NCBI GenBank assembly: GCA_964589725.1
Contig: CAZPUJ010000178.1
Coordinates: 1 to 16,519, forward strand
DNA from: CAYSHJ01 sp964589725
GTDB taxonomy: Bacteria; Planctomycetota; Planctomycetia; Planctomycetales; Planctomycetaceae
Direction: 5' to 3'
Length of the DNA: 16,519 nucleotides
Part shown: in pieces, positions 1 to 7,676 of the stretch
Layout of the letters: each line of letters starts with the position of its first letter
How positions within the stretch are numbered: the stretch's first letter is position 1
Translations under genes and position numbers: made by a program
Notes under the pieces: generated by a model
What the model was told of the DNA's origin: nothing
The model's database searches: none
What the model saw: only the letters and a program-made list of their open reading frames with translations

Positions 1-1683
1 ATCGCCCGCAAAGTCTTTGGCCAGCGCGAACGTACCGAGCGACAACAAATAGCCAAACGTGTACGGGAAGTTGTAGAACGGCAAACCGGAGATGTAGAAG
101 TGCAGCTTGGAAACCCAGAAACGCGGGTTCCAGCCATCATCGGCGAGGGCGTTGAGGTACGTCTCCTTCTGCGCCGCGAGCATCAACTCGCACAGCCGAG
201 CCGCGCTGACTTCGCCGTCTCGGCGTTCCAGATGAAAACGGTCCTCGAACACGAACCGCGCGTGAATGTTCATCAGGAAAGCGACTGCGTCAGACAGCAT
301 GTTGTCCAGCAGCTTGAGTTCGTCCGCCGGTGACTTCGCCGCGCGAAGTTGCTGCTCGCCCAAAACCGCTTCGGCGAACGTGGACGCCGTCTCGGCGAGG
401 TTCATCGGGTAATCCTGCAAGAAGAACGGCCGGTCGCGCAGCACGTGCGAGTGATACGCGTGCCCCAGTTCGTGAGCCAGAGTGCTCATGCTGTCGGCCG
501 AGTTCGTGTACGTCATGAAGATGCGCGACTGCTGCTTCGTTGGCAGCCCGGTGCAGAATCCCCCTTGCCGCTTGCCAGGACGGTTTTCGACTTCGATCCA
601 GCGCTCGCGTACGGCCGTCTCCGCGAACTCGCCAAACTCGGGACTGAACTCGCGAAAGGTGCGGATGACAGTGTCGCAGGCATCGTCGTAGGAGAGTTCG
701 TCTTCAAGAATCCCGGATTTTTCCGCCAAGCCGGGTTTCTGCCTTGTCGATTTTGACCGCACTGGCAGCGGTGCGGTGAGGTCGTACCACGCGAGTTGTT
801 TCAGTCCGAGCAACTCCCCCTTTTTGGCAAGGTATTTCAGCAAGATCGGCTTCCGCTGGGTGACCGCGGCCCACATGGCGTTGAGCGTTTCGCGGCTCAT
901 GCGATTGAACCGCAGGGGAGTGTCGAAATGACCGTCGCAACCGAGATGCCGATACTTCGTCAGCCGAAACCCGGCGATGTGATTCAGCGCGTCGGCACAG
1001 GTGTCTTGAATCGTCGCCCACGCTTTGTCGGCCGCAAAGAAATTGTTTTCGCGCACGCTTCGCTGTGGCGAATCAAACATCACCTGACCGGGCGATTTCT
1101 TGACAACCTCGCCTCGCTCCATGACCTCGATCCGCAACACGCCCGACAGCCGGTCGTACAACCGCCCCCAAGCATGAATCGCATCGACGGCCAAATCGTT
1201 CGCCAATTGCTCATGCTCCTTCGGCAACCGCAACGCCGCATTCCGCCGCCGCTCGTCAAAGAAAAACCGCAACTCACCCAGCCACGAGTCGGCTTTCAAC
1301 AACTTCTCGATCGCTGCCGCGTCGGCTTCCTTCACCGCGAACTCGACATTCGTCGCGATCTTTGCCCGCAACGGATCGAGCGCGGATAACTCCGCCTCCA
1401 TCTGCTGGAACAATTTGTTCGCCGCATCTGCGGCCGCGTGGCATCCGATGAACGACGCCAAATCGCTAGCGAGCTTTTCGACCGCTTCGTACTCCGTGAG
1501 CAATCGCTTCCAACCGGAGACGTATTCCGCGTTGGCCGAGATTGGCGGCAACCGATCCGACTCGTCCGCCAATTTGGTCAGCCGAGCCTTGTAGTCGCTC
1601 AACACCGACCGAAATTCTTTCGTCTCCGGATGTGGCAGGATCGAGTCGAGTTCCCAGTTCAGCGGGTACTTGGTTTCAGACAT
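1..1683 (-). CDS. pepF: M3-family oligoendopeptidase F, C-terminus cut by window edge
   Basis: Cytoplasmic zinc metallopeptidase that cleaves short peptides and so takes part in peptide turnover. Translating the minus strand from the ATG at 1683 gives 561 uninterrupted codons and no stop before base 1. The product begins MSETKYPLNWELDSI. The zinc motif HELGH lies at residues 404-408 (bases 460-474), with the downstream glutamate ligand in NLAETAS at about residue 431. Nearby YTNSADSMSTLAHELGHAYH and a late FPYTFGYLLSLG segment are typical of the pepF/M3 group. Family members are near 590-600 residues, so only about 30-40 residues should be missing. No clear Shine-Dalgarno sequence precedes the ATG; the gene starts 57 bp after lysA on the same strand and is probably cotranscribed with it. 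Family assignment is firm; the exact subfamily and substrate are not. Confidence 0.93.
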   Translation of the reverse strand, partial: MSETKYPLNWELDSILPHPETKEFRSVLSDYKARLTKLADESDRLPPISANAEYVSGWKRLLTEYEAVEKLASDLASFIGCHAAADAANKLFQQMEAELSALDPLRAKIATNVEFAVKEADAAAIEKLLKADSWLGELRFFFDERRRNAALRLPKEHEQLANDLAVDAIHAWGRLYDRLSGVLRIEVMERGEVVKKSPGQVMFDSPQRSVRENNFFAADKAWATIQDTCADALNHIAGFRLTKYRHLGCDGHFDTPLRFNRMSRETLNAMWAAVTQRKPILLKYLAKKGELLGLKQLAWYDLTAPLPVRSKSTRQKPGLAEKSGILEDELSYDDACDTVIRTFREFSPEFGEFAETAVRERWIEVENRPGKRQGGFCTGLPTKQQSRIFMTYTNSADSMSTLAHELGHAYHSHVLRDRPFFLQDYPMNLAETASTFAEAVLGEQQLRAAKSPADELKLLDNMLSDAVAFLMNIHARFVFEDRFHLERRDGEVSAARLCELMLAAQKETYLNALADDGWNPRFWVSKLHFYISGLPFYNFPYTFGYLLSLGTFALAKDFAGD

Positions 1684-1740
1684 CGGGCTTTGGTTTCGGT
1701 AGTTGATGTCGCAATAAAGTGAGTCCGAGTCGCAAACGCT

Positions 1741-3018
1741 TCACACCAACTCGGCTGCAATTAAGTCGTCGTATGTCTCTCGACGACGGATCACTTTGAC
1801 CTGGTCGCCATCGACGAGCAGTTCGGTCGCGCGGGGGCGGGAGTTGTAGTTGCTGCTCATGGCCGTTCCGTAGGCTCCGGCACTGAACGTGCAGAGGAAT
1901 TCGCCGCGATGAACCTGTGGCAGATAGCGGTCTTTGGCGAGGTAGTCGCCCGACTCGCAGATCGGGCCGACGACGTCGGACTTCTCGCAGTTGGCGATCT
2001 CGCCTTCGACGTTGTCGGGCATAACGACTCGCGGATGGACCGGCCAAATGCGGTGGAACGAGTCATACATCGCGGGACGCACGAGGTCGTTCATCGCGGC
2101 GTCTTGAATGATGAAGAGCTTTCCGCCTTCGCGCTTCGTGTAGATCACCCGGCTAACCAGGATGCCCGAGTTGCCGACGATGAATCGGCCTGGTTCGAGA
2201 GCTAGTCGGCAGCGAGCTTCCAATACGCCGGGAACGATCACATCGGCGTAATCCTTCGCGGGCGGCCCTTCGTTCTGGCGATAGCTGATGCCGAAACCGC
2301 CGCCGAGGTTCATCCAATTGATGTCGTGGCCTTTAGCTCGGTAGCCGTTGACGACCTCGATCCCCTTGCGAACCGCCACGGCATACGGCTCGGTCGAGAG
2401 AATCGGCGAGCCGAGATGCATGTGAATGCCCTTCAGCGCGAGGCTCGGCGTGTGGAGCATCTTTGCGGCGAGTTCGTCGGCCCGTTCGATGTCGATGCCG
2501 AACTTGTTCCCCTTCTTTCCGGTCGTGGTTTTGGCGTGTGTCTTGGCGTCGATGTCCGGATTGAGCCGCAGCGCGACGGGAGCGACCACACTCAGCGACT
2601 TAGCCACCGCCGCGATCGCGTCCAGTTCGGCTTCGCTCTCGACGTCGAACATCAAGATCCGCTCTTGCAGCGCGAGCCGAATCTCGTCATCAGTCTTGCC
2701 GACTCCGGCGAAGACGACTTTGGTCGTGTCGGCCCCCGCCTTCTTGACGCGATACAACTCCCCGCCGGAGACGACGTCAAAGCTGCTGCCGCCGTCGTAC
2801 ATCAGCTTGAGTATGCTGAGATTCGAGTTCGCCTTGACCGAGTAACAAATCACCGGGTCCACCGCCGCGAACGCCGTCTGAATCTCTTTCAGCCGTCCGA
2901 GCAACGCTGCCTTGGAATAAACCCAACACGGCGTCCCAAACTCCTCGGCCAATTCGGCCACCCGCTGCTGCTCACAGAACAATTCACCTTTTTCATAATG
3001 GAAGTGGTTCGTCGTCAT
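1741..3018 (-). CDS. lysA: Diaminopimelate decarboxylase (last step of lysine synthesis)
   Basis: PLP enzyme that converts meso-diaminopimelate to L-lysine and CO2 in the cytoplasm. The 425-residue product has the fold type III features in order: the PLP lysine in CYSVKANSN (K62), the HMHLGS motif (H201), the phosphate-binding GGGFG loop (239-243), EPGRF (275-278), the active-site cysteine in CESGD (C354), and the C-terminal GAYG segment (381-384). Length matches the family. The ATG at 3018 has no obvious Shine-Dalgarno sequence, but the N-terminal FHYEKGELFCE segment aligns with what is usual for LysA, so the start is probably right. It is the first gene of a minus-strand pair with pepF; nothing else of the lysine pathway is in the window. 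The upstream region (3019 onward) shows no recognisable lysine riboswitch. Confidence 0.97.
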   Translation of the reverse strand: MTTNHFHYEKGELFCEQQRVAELAEEFGTPCWVYSKAALLGRLKEIQTAFAAVDPVICYSVKANSNLSILKLMYDGGSSFDVVSGGELYRVKKAGADTTKVVFAGVGKTDDEIRLALQERILMFDVESEAELDAIAAVAKSLSVVAPVALRLNPDIDAKTHAKTTTGKKGNKFGIDIERADELAAKMLHTPSLALKGIHMHLGSPILSTEPYAVAVRKGIEVVNGYRAKGHDINWMNLGGGFGISYRQNEGPPAKDYADVIVPGVLEARCRLALEPGRFIVGNSGILVSRVIYTKREGGKLFIIQDAAMNDLVRPAMYDSFHRIWPVHPRVVMPDNVEGEIANCEKSDVVGPICESGDYLAKDRYLPQVHRGEFLCTFSAGAYGTAMSSNYNSRPRATELLVDGDQVKVIRRRETYDDLIAAELV

Positions 3019-3258
3019 GGTGCCAATCCAGAGTGAATCAAGAAGAATTGAGAGTGAAAAGTCTCTACGCCCATCTCTAGCGATGGTCGAGGCACGCGAC
3101 CCAGCACATTACTGTTACGGGGCTGCCGCGAGTTCGTCCTCCGGCAACATGAAGCGTTTGATCTCTTCGGTTGGGCCGTCGACGCCAATCTGTCCCATCG
3201 CAGACTATAAACGCCGTGCGGTCATCCAGCGAGGCTTCGCCTCACACCGACCGGGGGT
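3019..3258. other. Intergenic stretch, no intact gene; possible gene-end vestige
   Basis: This is the upstream region of lysA and should hold its promoter; I could not pick out a convincing -35/-10 pair. On the minus strand, 3198-3115 reads as a short open stretch, MGQIGVDGPTEEIKRFMLP..., ending at a TAA, with an in-frame TAG just upstream. It has a protein-like composition and may be the tail of a lost gene, but I do not recognise the family and there is no ribosome binding site in front of its ATG. Confidence 0.35.
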
Positions 3259-3678
3259 GTGTTGACGCTTGAAAGGACAGGCTCTACTGGCACGCTAACC
3301 CAAGTTACGAAGCGACGAGTCCGTTCGCCATTGGACGTGAATCCAAGAAAACGAGGCGATGCAGCACCCGACGCTAAGTACAGCTTCATGTTCACGGTCG
3401 TGTGGGAGATGCCGTACTTCGACATGGGCTCGACGTTCCACTACGCCGAGATGGTCGCGCTGCACGCCCCGCGACCGTTCATGGTCGAACGGGGCCACTG
3501 GGACGGCGTCGCTCCCGACGAATGGGTCGTCTACGAATACGCCAAAGTCCGCCGGATGTACGACACGCTCGGCCTCGGCGAGCGCATCGAAATCGAATTT
3601 TCCGACGGCCTCCGCGAGATCAACGGCAAGGGCACGTTCGAGTTCCTGCACAAGCACCTGAAGTGGCCGAAGCCGTGA
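3259..3678 (+). pseudogene. C-terminal remnant of an acetyl-xylan-esterase-like alpha/beta hydrolase
   Basis: The open frame has 139 codons, but only the part from about 3376 looks like protein of a known kind: KYSFMFTVVWEMPYF, FHYAEMVALHAPRPFMVERGHWDG, DEWVVYEYAKVRRMYD and INGKGTFEFLHKHLKWP. From memory this is the end of planctomycete alpha/beta hydrolases related to acetyl xylan esterases, which are several hundred residues long, so the nucleophile elbow and most of the fold are missing. The first 35-40 codons have a different character and no good start signal. In intact relatives the stretch before INGKGTF usually reads like GPHTI, with the His as the likely catalytic base; here it is GLREI. 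Loss of that His fits decay. A short functional protein starting at an internal ATG (for example 3388) cannot be excluded. Confidence 0.7.
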
Positions 3679-3745
3679 GTCACTTCATTCGAGCGTCAGC
3701 CGAGCAGATCGATCAATCCTGCTTCTTCACTGAAAAGGTTTCGCC

Positions 3746-4180
3746 TCACGGCAGGAGCGTCATGCCGATGGCCACGGCGGCGTCTCTTTGGCGCAGGTCG
3801 TTCGAGACGAATTCGGTCTCTTTCGCCGAGAGCGCATCCGCGACGTGCAGAGCATCGAGTGTGCGAATCGAAATCGGAGTCGCTCGATTCATACAGGCTT
3901 GCACGACTTGCTCGAACTCGGTTTCGATCGCGAAATCGGCGGCGACGATTTCCACTTTGCCGTTGGCAATGTCTTGATCCAGTCGCCGACTGAGCACAAC
4001 CGCCGCATGAGCGGCGATCGCTCCTTCTCGCTCGCGGCGCAGGAACGTCAGCCGAGCTTCATATCGAACCAGCGGCGAGATTCGGATCGGGACTGCCCGC
4101 TGCGCCAGTGCATCGAACTTCGCCGAGTCCGGTTCCACGAGATACAGCTTGGCCAGCGCGGACGTGTCCCAATAGCTCAT
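3746..4180 (-). CDS. PIN-domain toxin (VapC-like), module 1
   Basis: Predicted PIN-fold ribonuclease, the toxin of a type II toxin-antitoxin pair. The 144-residue product starts MSYWDTSALAKLYL and carries the four acidic positions expected of a PIN active site: D5, E41, D109 (in RTLDALH) and D128 (in FVSND). The open frame extends further upstream to 4285, but that extension is low-complexity and lies inside the antitoxin gene; the ATG at 4180 follows the antitoxin stop by 2 bp and matches the start of the paralogous toxin at 7215. By hand alignment the two toxins are the same length without gaps and identical at about 83 of 144 positions. The RNA target cannot be read from the sequence. Confidence 0.88.
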   Translation of the reverse strand: MSYWDTSALAKLYLVEPDSAKFDALAQRAVPIRISPLVRYEARLTFLRREREGAIAAHAAVVLSRRLDQDIANGKVEIVAADFAIETEFEQVVQACMNRATPISIRTLDALHVADALSAKETEFVSNDLRQRDAAVAIGMTLLP

Positions 4181-4182
4181 GG

Positions 4183-4437
4183 TCAGATTCGATCCGCGCG
4201 AAGGTCGTCGAGAATCTCGGAAAACGGCGTGCCCTGAGTGCCAGTGGTGACGCTTTCTCGCAGTTGGCGCAGCTCGTCCAACCATTGAGACCGCTCGACC
4301 TTTGGGGCCTGCGAATTCTCCGGCAGACTGCCCCCTTGAGCCTCATCCGCCAATTGCTGTCCAAGCAGCCGCAGCAACGTCTCGCGTTCAGAACGAGGCA
4401 ACTGCGAAATCAACGATTGAATTTCCGGCAAGCTCAT
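4183..4437 (-). CDS. Antitoxin of PIN module 1
   Basis: An 84-residue protein immediately upstream of the PIN toxin, ending 2 bp before the toxin ATG, an arrangement typical of type II toxin-antitoxin operons. It starts MSLPEIQSLISQLPRSERE and ends PFSEILDDLRADRI. The first third is predicted helical and the acidic, short C-terminal segment is the likely toxin-binding tail. I do not recognise a named DNA-binding antitoxin family in it. The same pattern (MSL-E, QLP, LLR-L, WL--L--LR, EILD-LR-DRI) recurs in the antitoxin at 6963, which makes the gene call much safer. The ATG at 4437 has AGG six bases upstream. The function rests on position and paralogy, not on a recognised domain. Confidence 0.82.
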   Translation of the reverse strand: MSLPEIQSLISQLPRSERETLLRLLGQQLADEAQGGSLPENSQAPKVERSQWLDELRQLRESVTTGTQGTPFSEILDDLRADRI

Positions 4438-4446
4438 GATGTGCCT

Positions 4447-4490
4447 AGCCTACGCCAGCCCGACGAATCACTCAAGAACGGTTTCTAACC
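4447..4490 (-). promoter_or_regulatory. Conserved upstream block of TA module 1, candidate promoter/operator
   Basis: Read on the minus strand, this 44-bp block matches the block at 6872-6916 in front of the second module at about 38 of 45 aligned positions, including the unbroken run GAAACCGTTCTTGAG. It holds TTGAGT, a 17-bp spacer and TAGGCT, a plausible sigma-70-like pair that keeps the same spacing in both copies. TAGGCT ends 9 bp before the antitoxin ATG, so the transcript would be nearly leaderless unless another -10 is used. AGAA-CGGT-TTCT within the block is a weak inverted repeat and may be an antitoxin operator. The conservation is seen directly; the function is inferred. Confidence 0.55.
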
Positions 4491-4599
4491 AACGCGAACA
4501 AGAATTTCCGCTTGCTGGCGATGACATGCGATCCCTCGCTACAACGATTGTGAAGTAGTGAAGCCAACAAGTCGTTCCAAAACGGGAAGCGCAACGCCC

Positions 4600-6831
4600 A
4601 TGAAAGACGCACAAAAGCCTGACCATGTGAGCCTCAACACTCTCATCAACCGTCTCAAGGAAGGGCGTTTCGTCATCCCCGATTTCCAGCGCGAGTTCGA
4701 GTGGAAGCCGTGGGACATTCGTGAACTGATGCGTTCGATCTTCCTCGATTACTACATTGGCAGTCTGCTGCTTTGGAAAGGCAAGACGGACAACTTTGAT
4801 GCCCTGAGTTGTGAATCTGTCTATGGCTACTCCGGAGATCAGCGGCCCGAATACATCGTGCTCGACGGCCAGCATCGGCTCACCGCGATGTACTACGCCT
4901 TCCTGTCGCCTGACTTGCCACTTCCCAATCGGTCAAACCGTTTCTTCTATTTCGTCCACGTCGAAAAGTTCATGGCCGAAGAGTACGACGAGGCATTCAA
5001 CTACGATTGGCTGACTCGTCGATGGGCGAAGGTCTTGGAAAACCGCGAAGCTCAATACGCCGACCATATCTTTCCTTTGGCGGTGATCGGAGCAGGCGGG
5101 TGGGATTTGCCAAACTGGGTTCAAGGGTACGAGCAGTACTGGCTTACTCAGGTAAAGATCGCCGAGTCATCTGTGGATGCTGTCGCGATCGCATCTGCAA
5201 AACGCCATGCGCAAAACGCAAAGGCATTTGGCGAACACCTAAAAGGCATCACTGAGCAGTATCAGATTTCCTACATCGAACTCGACCAAGATCTCGAAGT
5301 CGACAAGGTGTGTGACATCTTCACTCAAATCAACAGCCGTGGCGTTCGCCTCGACGTCTTCGATCTCGTGAACGCACTGCTCAAACCAAAAGGGCTGCAA
5401 TTGAAACAAATGTGGCGTGATGCTGCGTCGCGTTTGGAATTTGTCGATACCGAGAAAATGAACGTCTACATCTTGCAGGTCATGTCGATTCTGCGGCAAA
5501 GCTATTGCTCACCGAAATACCTCTACTTTCTCCTGCCGGGCCAGGAGAAACAGGTGCGTGATCCCGACGGAACCCGACGAAAGGAAGTCTTGATTCCAGA
5601 CATTGCGGATTTCGAGCAGCGTTGGAAACAGGCCGTTGCCGCACTCGAAGTCGCCATCAAGCTGCTTCGTCATCCGCAGGAATATGGAGCGATTGCCTCC
5701 GGTTATTTGCCTTATGTTTCCATCCTGCCTGTGTTCGCGGCATTGCAGGCTCAAACGAAGTCCATCCCACCGCAGCGGCAACTCGATGCGCAGCGGAAAA
5801 TTCGACATTGGTATTGGGCATCGGTCTTCACCAACCGCTACTCCGGCTCGGTCGAGTCAACCAGTGCCCGCGATTTCCTCGATGTGAAGACTTGGATCGA
5901 CGACGACTTGGCTGAACCGCCGCTCGTTCAGGAGTTCACGAATCGTTTTCGCAATCTTGAACTCCGCAAAGAAACCAAGCGAGGCACGTCGGTCTATAAC
6001 GGTATTTTCAATCTGTTGGTCCTCCAAGGAGCGCGCGACTGGATGAGCGGAAATGTTCCGCAACACGGTGATCTCGACGACCACCACATCGTTCCGGCTT
6101 CATGGGGCGCGAAGCAAGTGAAGGGCGGTCTCATTCATTCGATTCTGAACCGAACTCCGCTGACGGCCGACACGAACCGGCATGTCATTAGCGATCGACT
6201 GCCAAACTCCTACCTGCCGGAATTGATTCAGAACAACGGCGAGGAGACTGTCCGCGCCATCCTGGAGTCGCACTTCATTTCTGGAATCGCGCTTTCCATC
6301 CTGCTTCGCGATCCATTTGGTCCCGACGACTTTGAAGCGTTCATCGCAGAGCGACAGCGCACGATTCAGGACGCCATTGAGAATCTACTCATCAAAGAAA
6401 GGCTCGATCTCCAACCACAGCTTCGTGATCTCGACTCTGCGATTGAGCAAGTGGAACTTTCCGTTCGCACGACGGTAGACAAGTCTCTCAATGGCGATGC
6501 CTCGTTGGTCCCATCGCATATCTTGCCGAAAGTCGATGAGCGAATCAGCCGCGCAATCAAGAAGAACGCGGCAATGGATGCGGATAAGTACGTCACGTTG
6601 GCTGGCAAATTGGAGTTCTTTGATCTGCGTGAGTTGCAAGACACAATCATCAGCAAAGCCCTGTGGCCTCAATTCGAGCCGCGCTTCGCCAACAAGGAAG
6701 CGCTTATCGCGAAGTTCGACCAACTGGCAGAACTCAGAAATGGAATTCGTCACAGCCGCTCGGTGAGTGAAATCACTCGTAAAGAAGGCGAAGCCTCGAT
6801 CCTCTGGTTCAAACAAGTTCTCGGTAAATAA
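4600..6831 (+). CDS. DUF262 nuclease fused to HNH/DUF1524-like and HEPN-like domains; candidate defence protein
   Basis: Large predicted nucleic-acid-cutting protein, 743 residues from the ATG at 4600 (757 from a GTG at 4558). I favour 4600 because a GGGAAG lies 10 bp upstream and the extra 14 residues look non-conserved, but the choice is open. Residues 10-60 hold the DUF262 start (VIPDFQREFEWKPWDIRELM) and 86-96 the ParB-like VLDGQHRLTA motif; FTQINSRGVRLDVFDLVNALL (241-261) is the next conserved DUF262 block. LDDHHIVPASW (492-502), followed by spaced Asn residues in LNRTPLTADTNRH, resembles the HNH core of DUF1524. The last about 100 residues are helical and contain ELRNGIRHS (711-719), an R-N-x3-H (RX4H) motif as in HEPN RNases. 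Known relatives of DUF262-DUF1524 include the type IV restriction system GmrSD and SspE/BrxU-like proteins. The gene diverges from one TA module and is followed by another. Real substrate unknown. Confidence 0.85.
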   Translation: MKDAQKPDHVSLNTLINRLKEGRFVIPDFQREFEWKPWDIRELMRSIFLDYYIGSLLLWKGKTDNFDALSCESVYGYSGDQRPEYIVLDGQHRLTAMYYAFLSPDLPLPNRSNRFFYFVHVEKFMAEEYDEAFNYDWLTRRWAKVLENREAQYADHIFPLAVIGAGGWDLPNWVQGYEQYWLTQVKIAESSVDAVAIASAKRHAQNAKAFGEHLKGITEQYQISYIELDQDLEVDKVCDIFTQINSRGVRLDVFDLVNALLKPKGLQLKQMWRDAASRLEFVDTEKMNVYILQVMSILRQSYCSPKYLYFLLPGQEKQVRDPDGTRRKEVLIPDIADFEQRWKQAVAALEVAIKLLRHPQEYGAIASGYLPYVSILPVFAALQAQTKSIPPQRQLDAQRKIRHWYWASVFTNRYSGSVESTSARDFLDVKTWIDDDLAEPPLVQEFTNRFRNLELRKETKRGTSVYNGIFNLLVLQGARDWMSGNVPQHGDLDDHHIVPASWGAKQVKGGLIHSILNRTPLTADTNRHVISDRLPNSYLPELIQNNGEETVRAILESHFISGIALSILLRDPFGPDDFEAFIAERQRTIQDAIENLLIKERLDLQPQLRDLDSAIEQVELSVRTTVDKSLNGDASLVPSHILPKVDERISRAIKKNAAMDADKYVTLAGKLEFFDLRELQDTIISKALWPQFEPRFANKEALIAKFDQLAELRNGIRHSRSVSEITRKEGEASILWFKQVLGK

Positions 6832-6871
6832 TCGAACTCACTTGCGTGTTCCGGCGGAAATCGACGGCACG

Positions 6872-6916
6872 GGTTACGAAACCGTTCTTGAGCGATTTCT
6901 CTGGTTGGCATAGGCT
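6872..6916 (+). promoter_or_regulatory. Conserved upstream block of TA module 2, candidate promoter/operator
   Basis: This is the counterpart of the block at 4447-4490 in the opposite orientation. It contains TTGAGC, a 17-bp spacer and TAGGCT, the same spacing as in module 1. Here TAGGCT ends 46 bp before the antitoxin ATG at 6963, so the leader is longer than in module 1. The block lies 40 bp after the stop of the DUF262 gene, suggesting that module 2 has its own promoter and does not rely on readthrough. Confidence 0.55.
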
Positions 6917-6952
6917 GCGGTCCGTCCTGGACACGACGAATGACGTTGGCGC

Positions 6953-6956
6953 GGAG
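6953..6956 (+). promoter_or_regulatory. Shine-Dalgarno that favours the ATG at 6963
   Basis: GGAG sits 6 bp before the second of two adjacent ATG codons (6960 and 6963). The spacing, and the match of the resulting MSLKEL to MSLPEI of the paralogous antitoxin, favour 6963 as the start. Confidence 0.6.
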
Positions 6957-6962
6957 CCGATG

Positions 6963-7211
6963 ATGAGTTTGAAAGAATTGGAATCAACGATTGCTCAACT
7001 TCCGCAAAACGAGAAAGCGGAGTTGCTGCGGTTTTTGACTCGCGAACTGCGTCAGTCATCGGCCACGGAGAATGCCCCGAAAGCGCCGGTGACACCCGTG
7101 GACCGCACGCGCTGGCTGCAAAAACTGGATCGGCTTCGCGCACTCACCGCTTCCGATTCGCTCTGTCCGACTCAGGAAATTCTGGATGAACTTCGTGAGG
7201 ATCGGATTTGA
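6963..7211 (+). CDS. Antitoxin of PIN module 2
   Basis: An 82-residue protein (83 if the ATG at 6960 is used) starting MSLKELESTIAQLPQNEK and ending CPTQEILDELREDRI. It is paralogous to the antitoxin at 4183-4437: the N-terminal helix, the central W-L-x2-L-x2-LR pattern and the C-terminal EILD-LR-DRI are shared, while the middle linker differs in sequence and length. The stop lies 3 bp before the toxin ATG. It follows the DUF262 gene on the same strand by 131 bp, with its own candidate promoter in between. The assignment rests on operon position and paralogy; no named antitoxin family was recognised. Confidence 0.82.
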   Translation: MSLKELESTIAQLPQNEKAELLRFLTRELRQSSATENAPKAPVTPVDRTRWLQKLDRLRALTASDSLCPTQEILDELREDRI

Positions 7212-7214
7212 CCC

Positions 7215-7649
7215 ATGAACTATTGGGACTCATCCGCCTTAGCAAAGCTCTATTTGACGGAGCCGGATTCCCTGGTGTTTCGCGCCATCGCCGATCGTCC
7301 GACGACCTTGCGGACTTCTCCGCTGGGACAGTTTGAGACCATCCTGACAATCCGCCGGCTTGAAGCGGATGGCCGCCTCGATCCTCAAAAGGCGGAATAT
7401 CTCGCGGATGAACTGTTGATCGATCTTGGTGACGGAACCGTCGAGTTGATCGCGACCGATTTCGATATCCACGCCGAGTTTCAGCACGTCGTTCAAACGT
7501 GCCTGCAACGACCGCAGCCGATTTCGATTCGCACATTGGACGCGCTGCATCTGGCGGCGGCATTGTCAGCAAGCGAGACCGAATTTGTCTCCAACGACAA
7601 CCGACAACGAGCCGCTGCCGTCGCGTTGGGGCTGACCGTGTTACCTTGA
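7215..7649 (+). CDS. PIN-domain toxin (VapC-like), module 2
   Basis: A 144-residue predicted PIN ribonuclease starting MNYWDSSALAKLYLTEPDS. The putative active-site acids are at the same positions as in the toxin at 3746-4180: D5, E41, D109 (RTLDALH) and D128 (FVSND). The two toxins are about 58% identical by hand count. Identity is strongest at the N-terminus and from residue 102 to 132 around the catalytic acids, and lowest at 51-80. This is the pattern expected of two active paralogues under selection, not of a decaying copy. The start is fixed by the 3-bp gap to the antitoxin stop. Whether each antitoxin neutralises the other toxin cannot be told from sequence. Confidence 0.88.
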   Translation: MNYWDSSALAKLYLTEPDSLVFRAIADRPTTLRTSPLGQFETILTIRRLEADGRLDPQKAEYLADELLIDLGDGTVELIATDFDIHAEFQHVVQTCLQRPQPISIRTLDALHLAAALSASETEFVSNDNRQRAAAVALGLTVLP

Positions 7650-7676
7650 AGTGAGATTCATCGTGACGGACACGCC

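Noticed and set aside
2326..3036. A 236-codon open frame on the plus strand opposite lysA
   Set aside because: It lies wholly antisense to a gene with every LysA motif, its product has no recognisable domain, and long antisense frames are common in GC-rich genes.
4181..4285. Upstream extension of the module 1 toxin by 35 codons
   Set aside because: The extension lies within the antitoxin gene, is low-complexity and Arg-rich, and is absent from the paralogous toxin.
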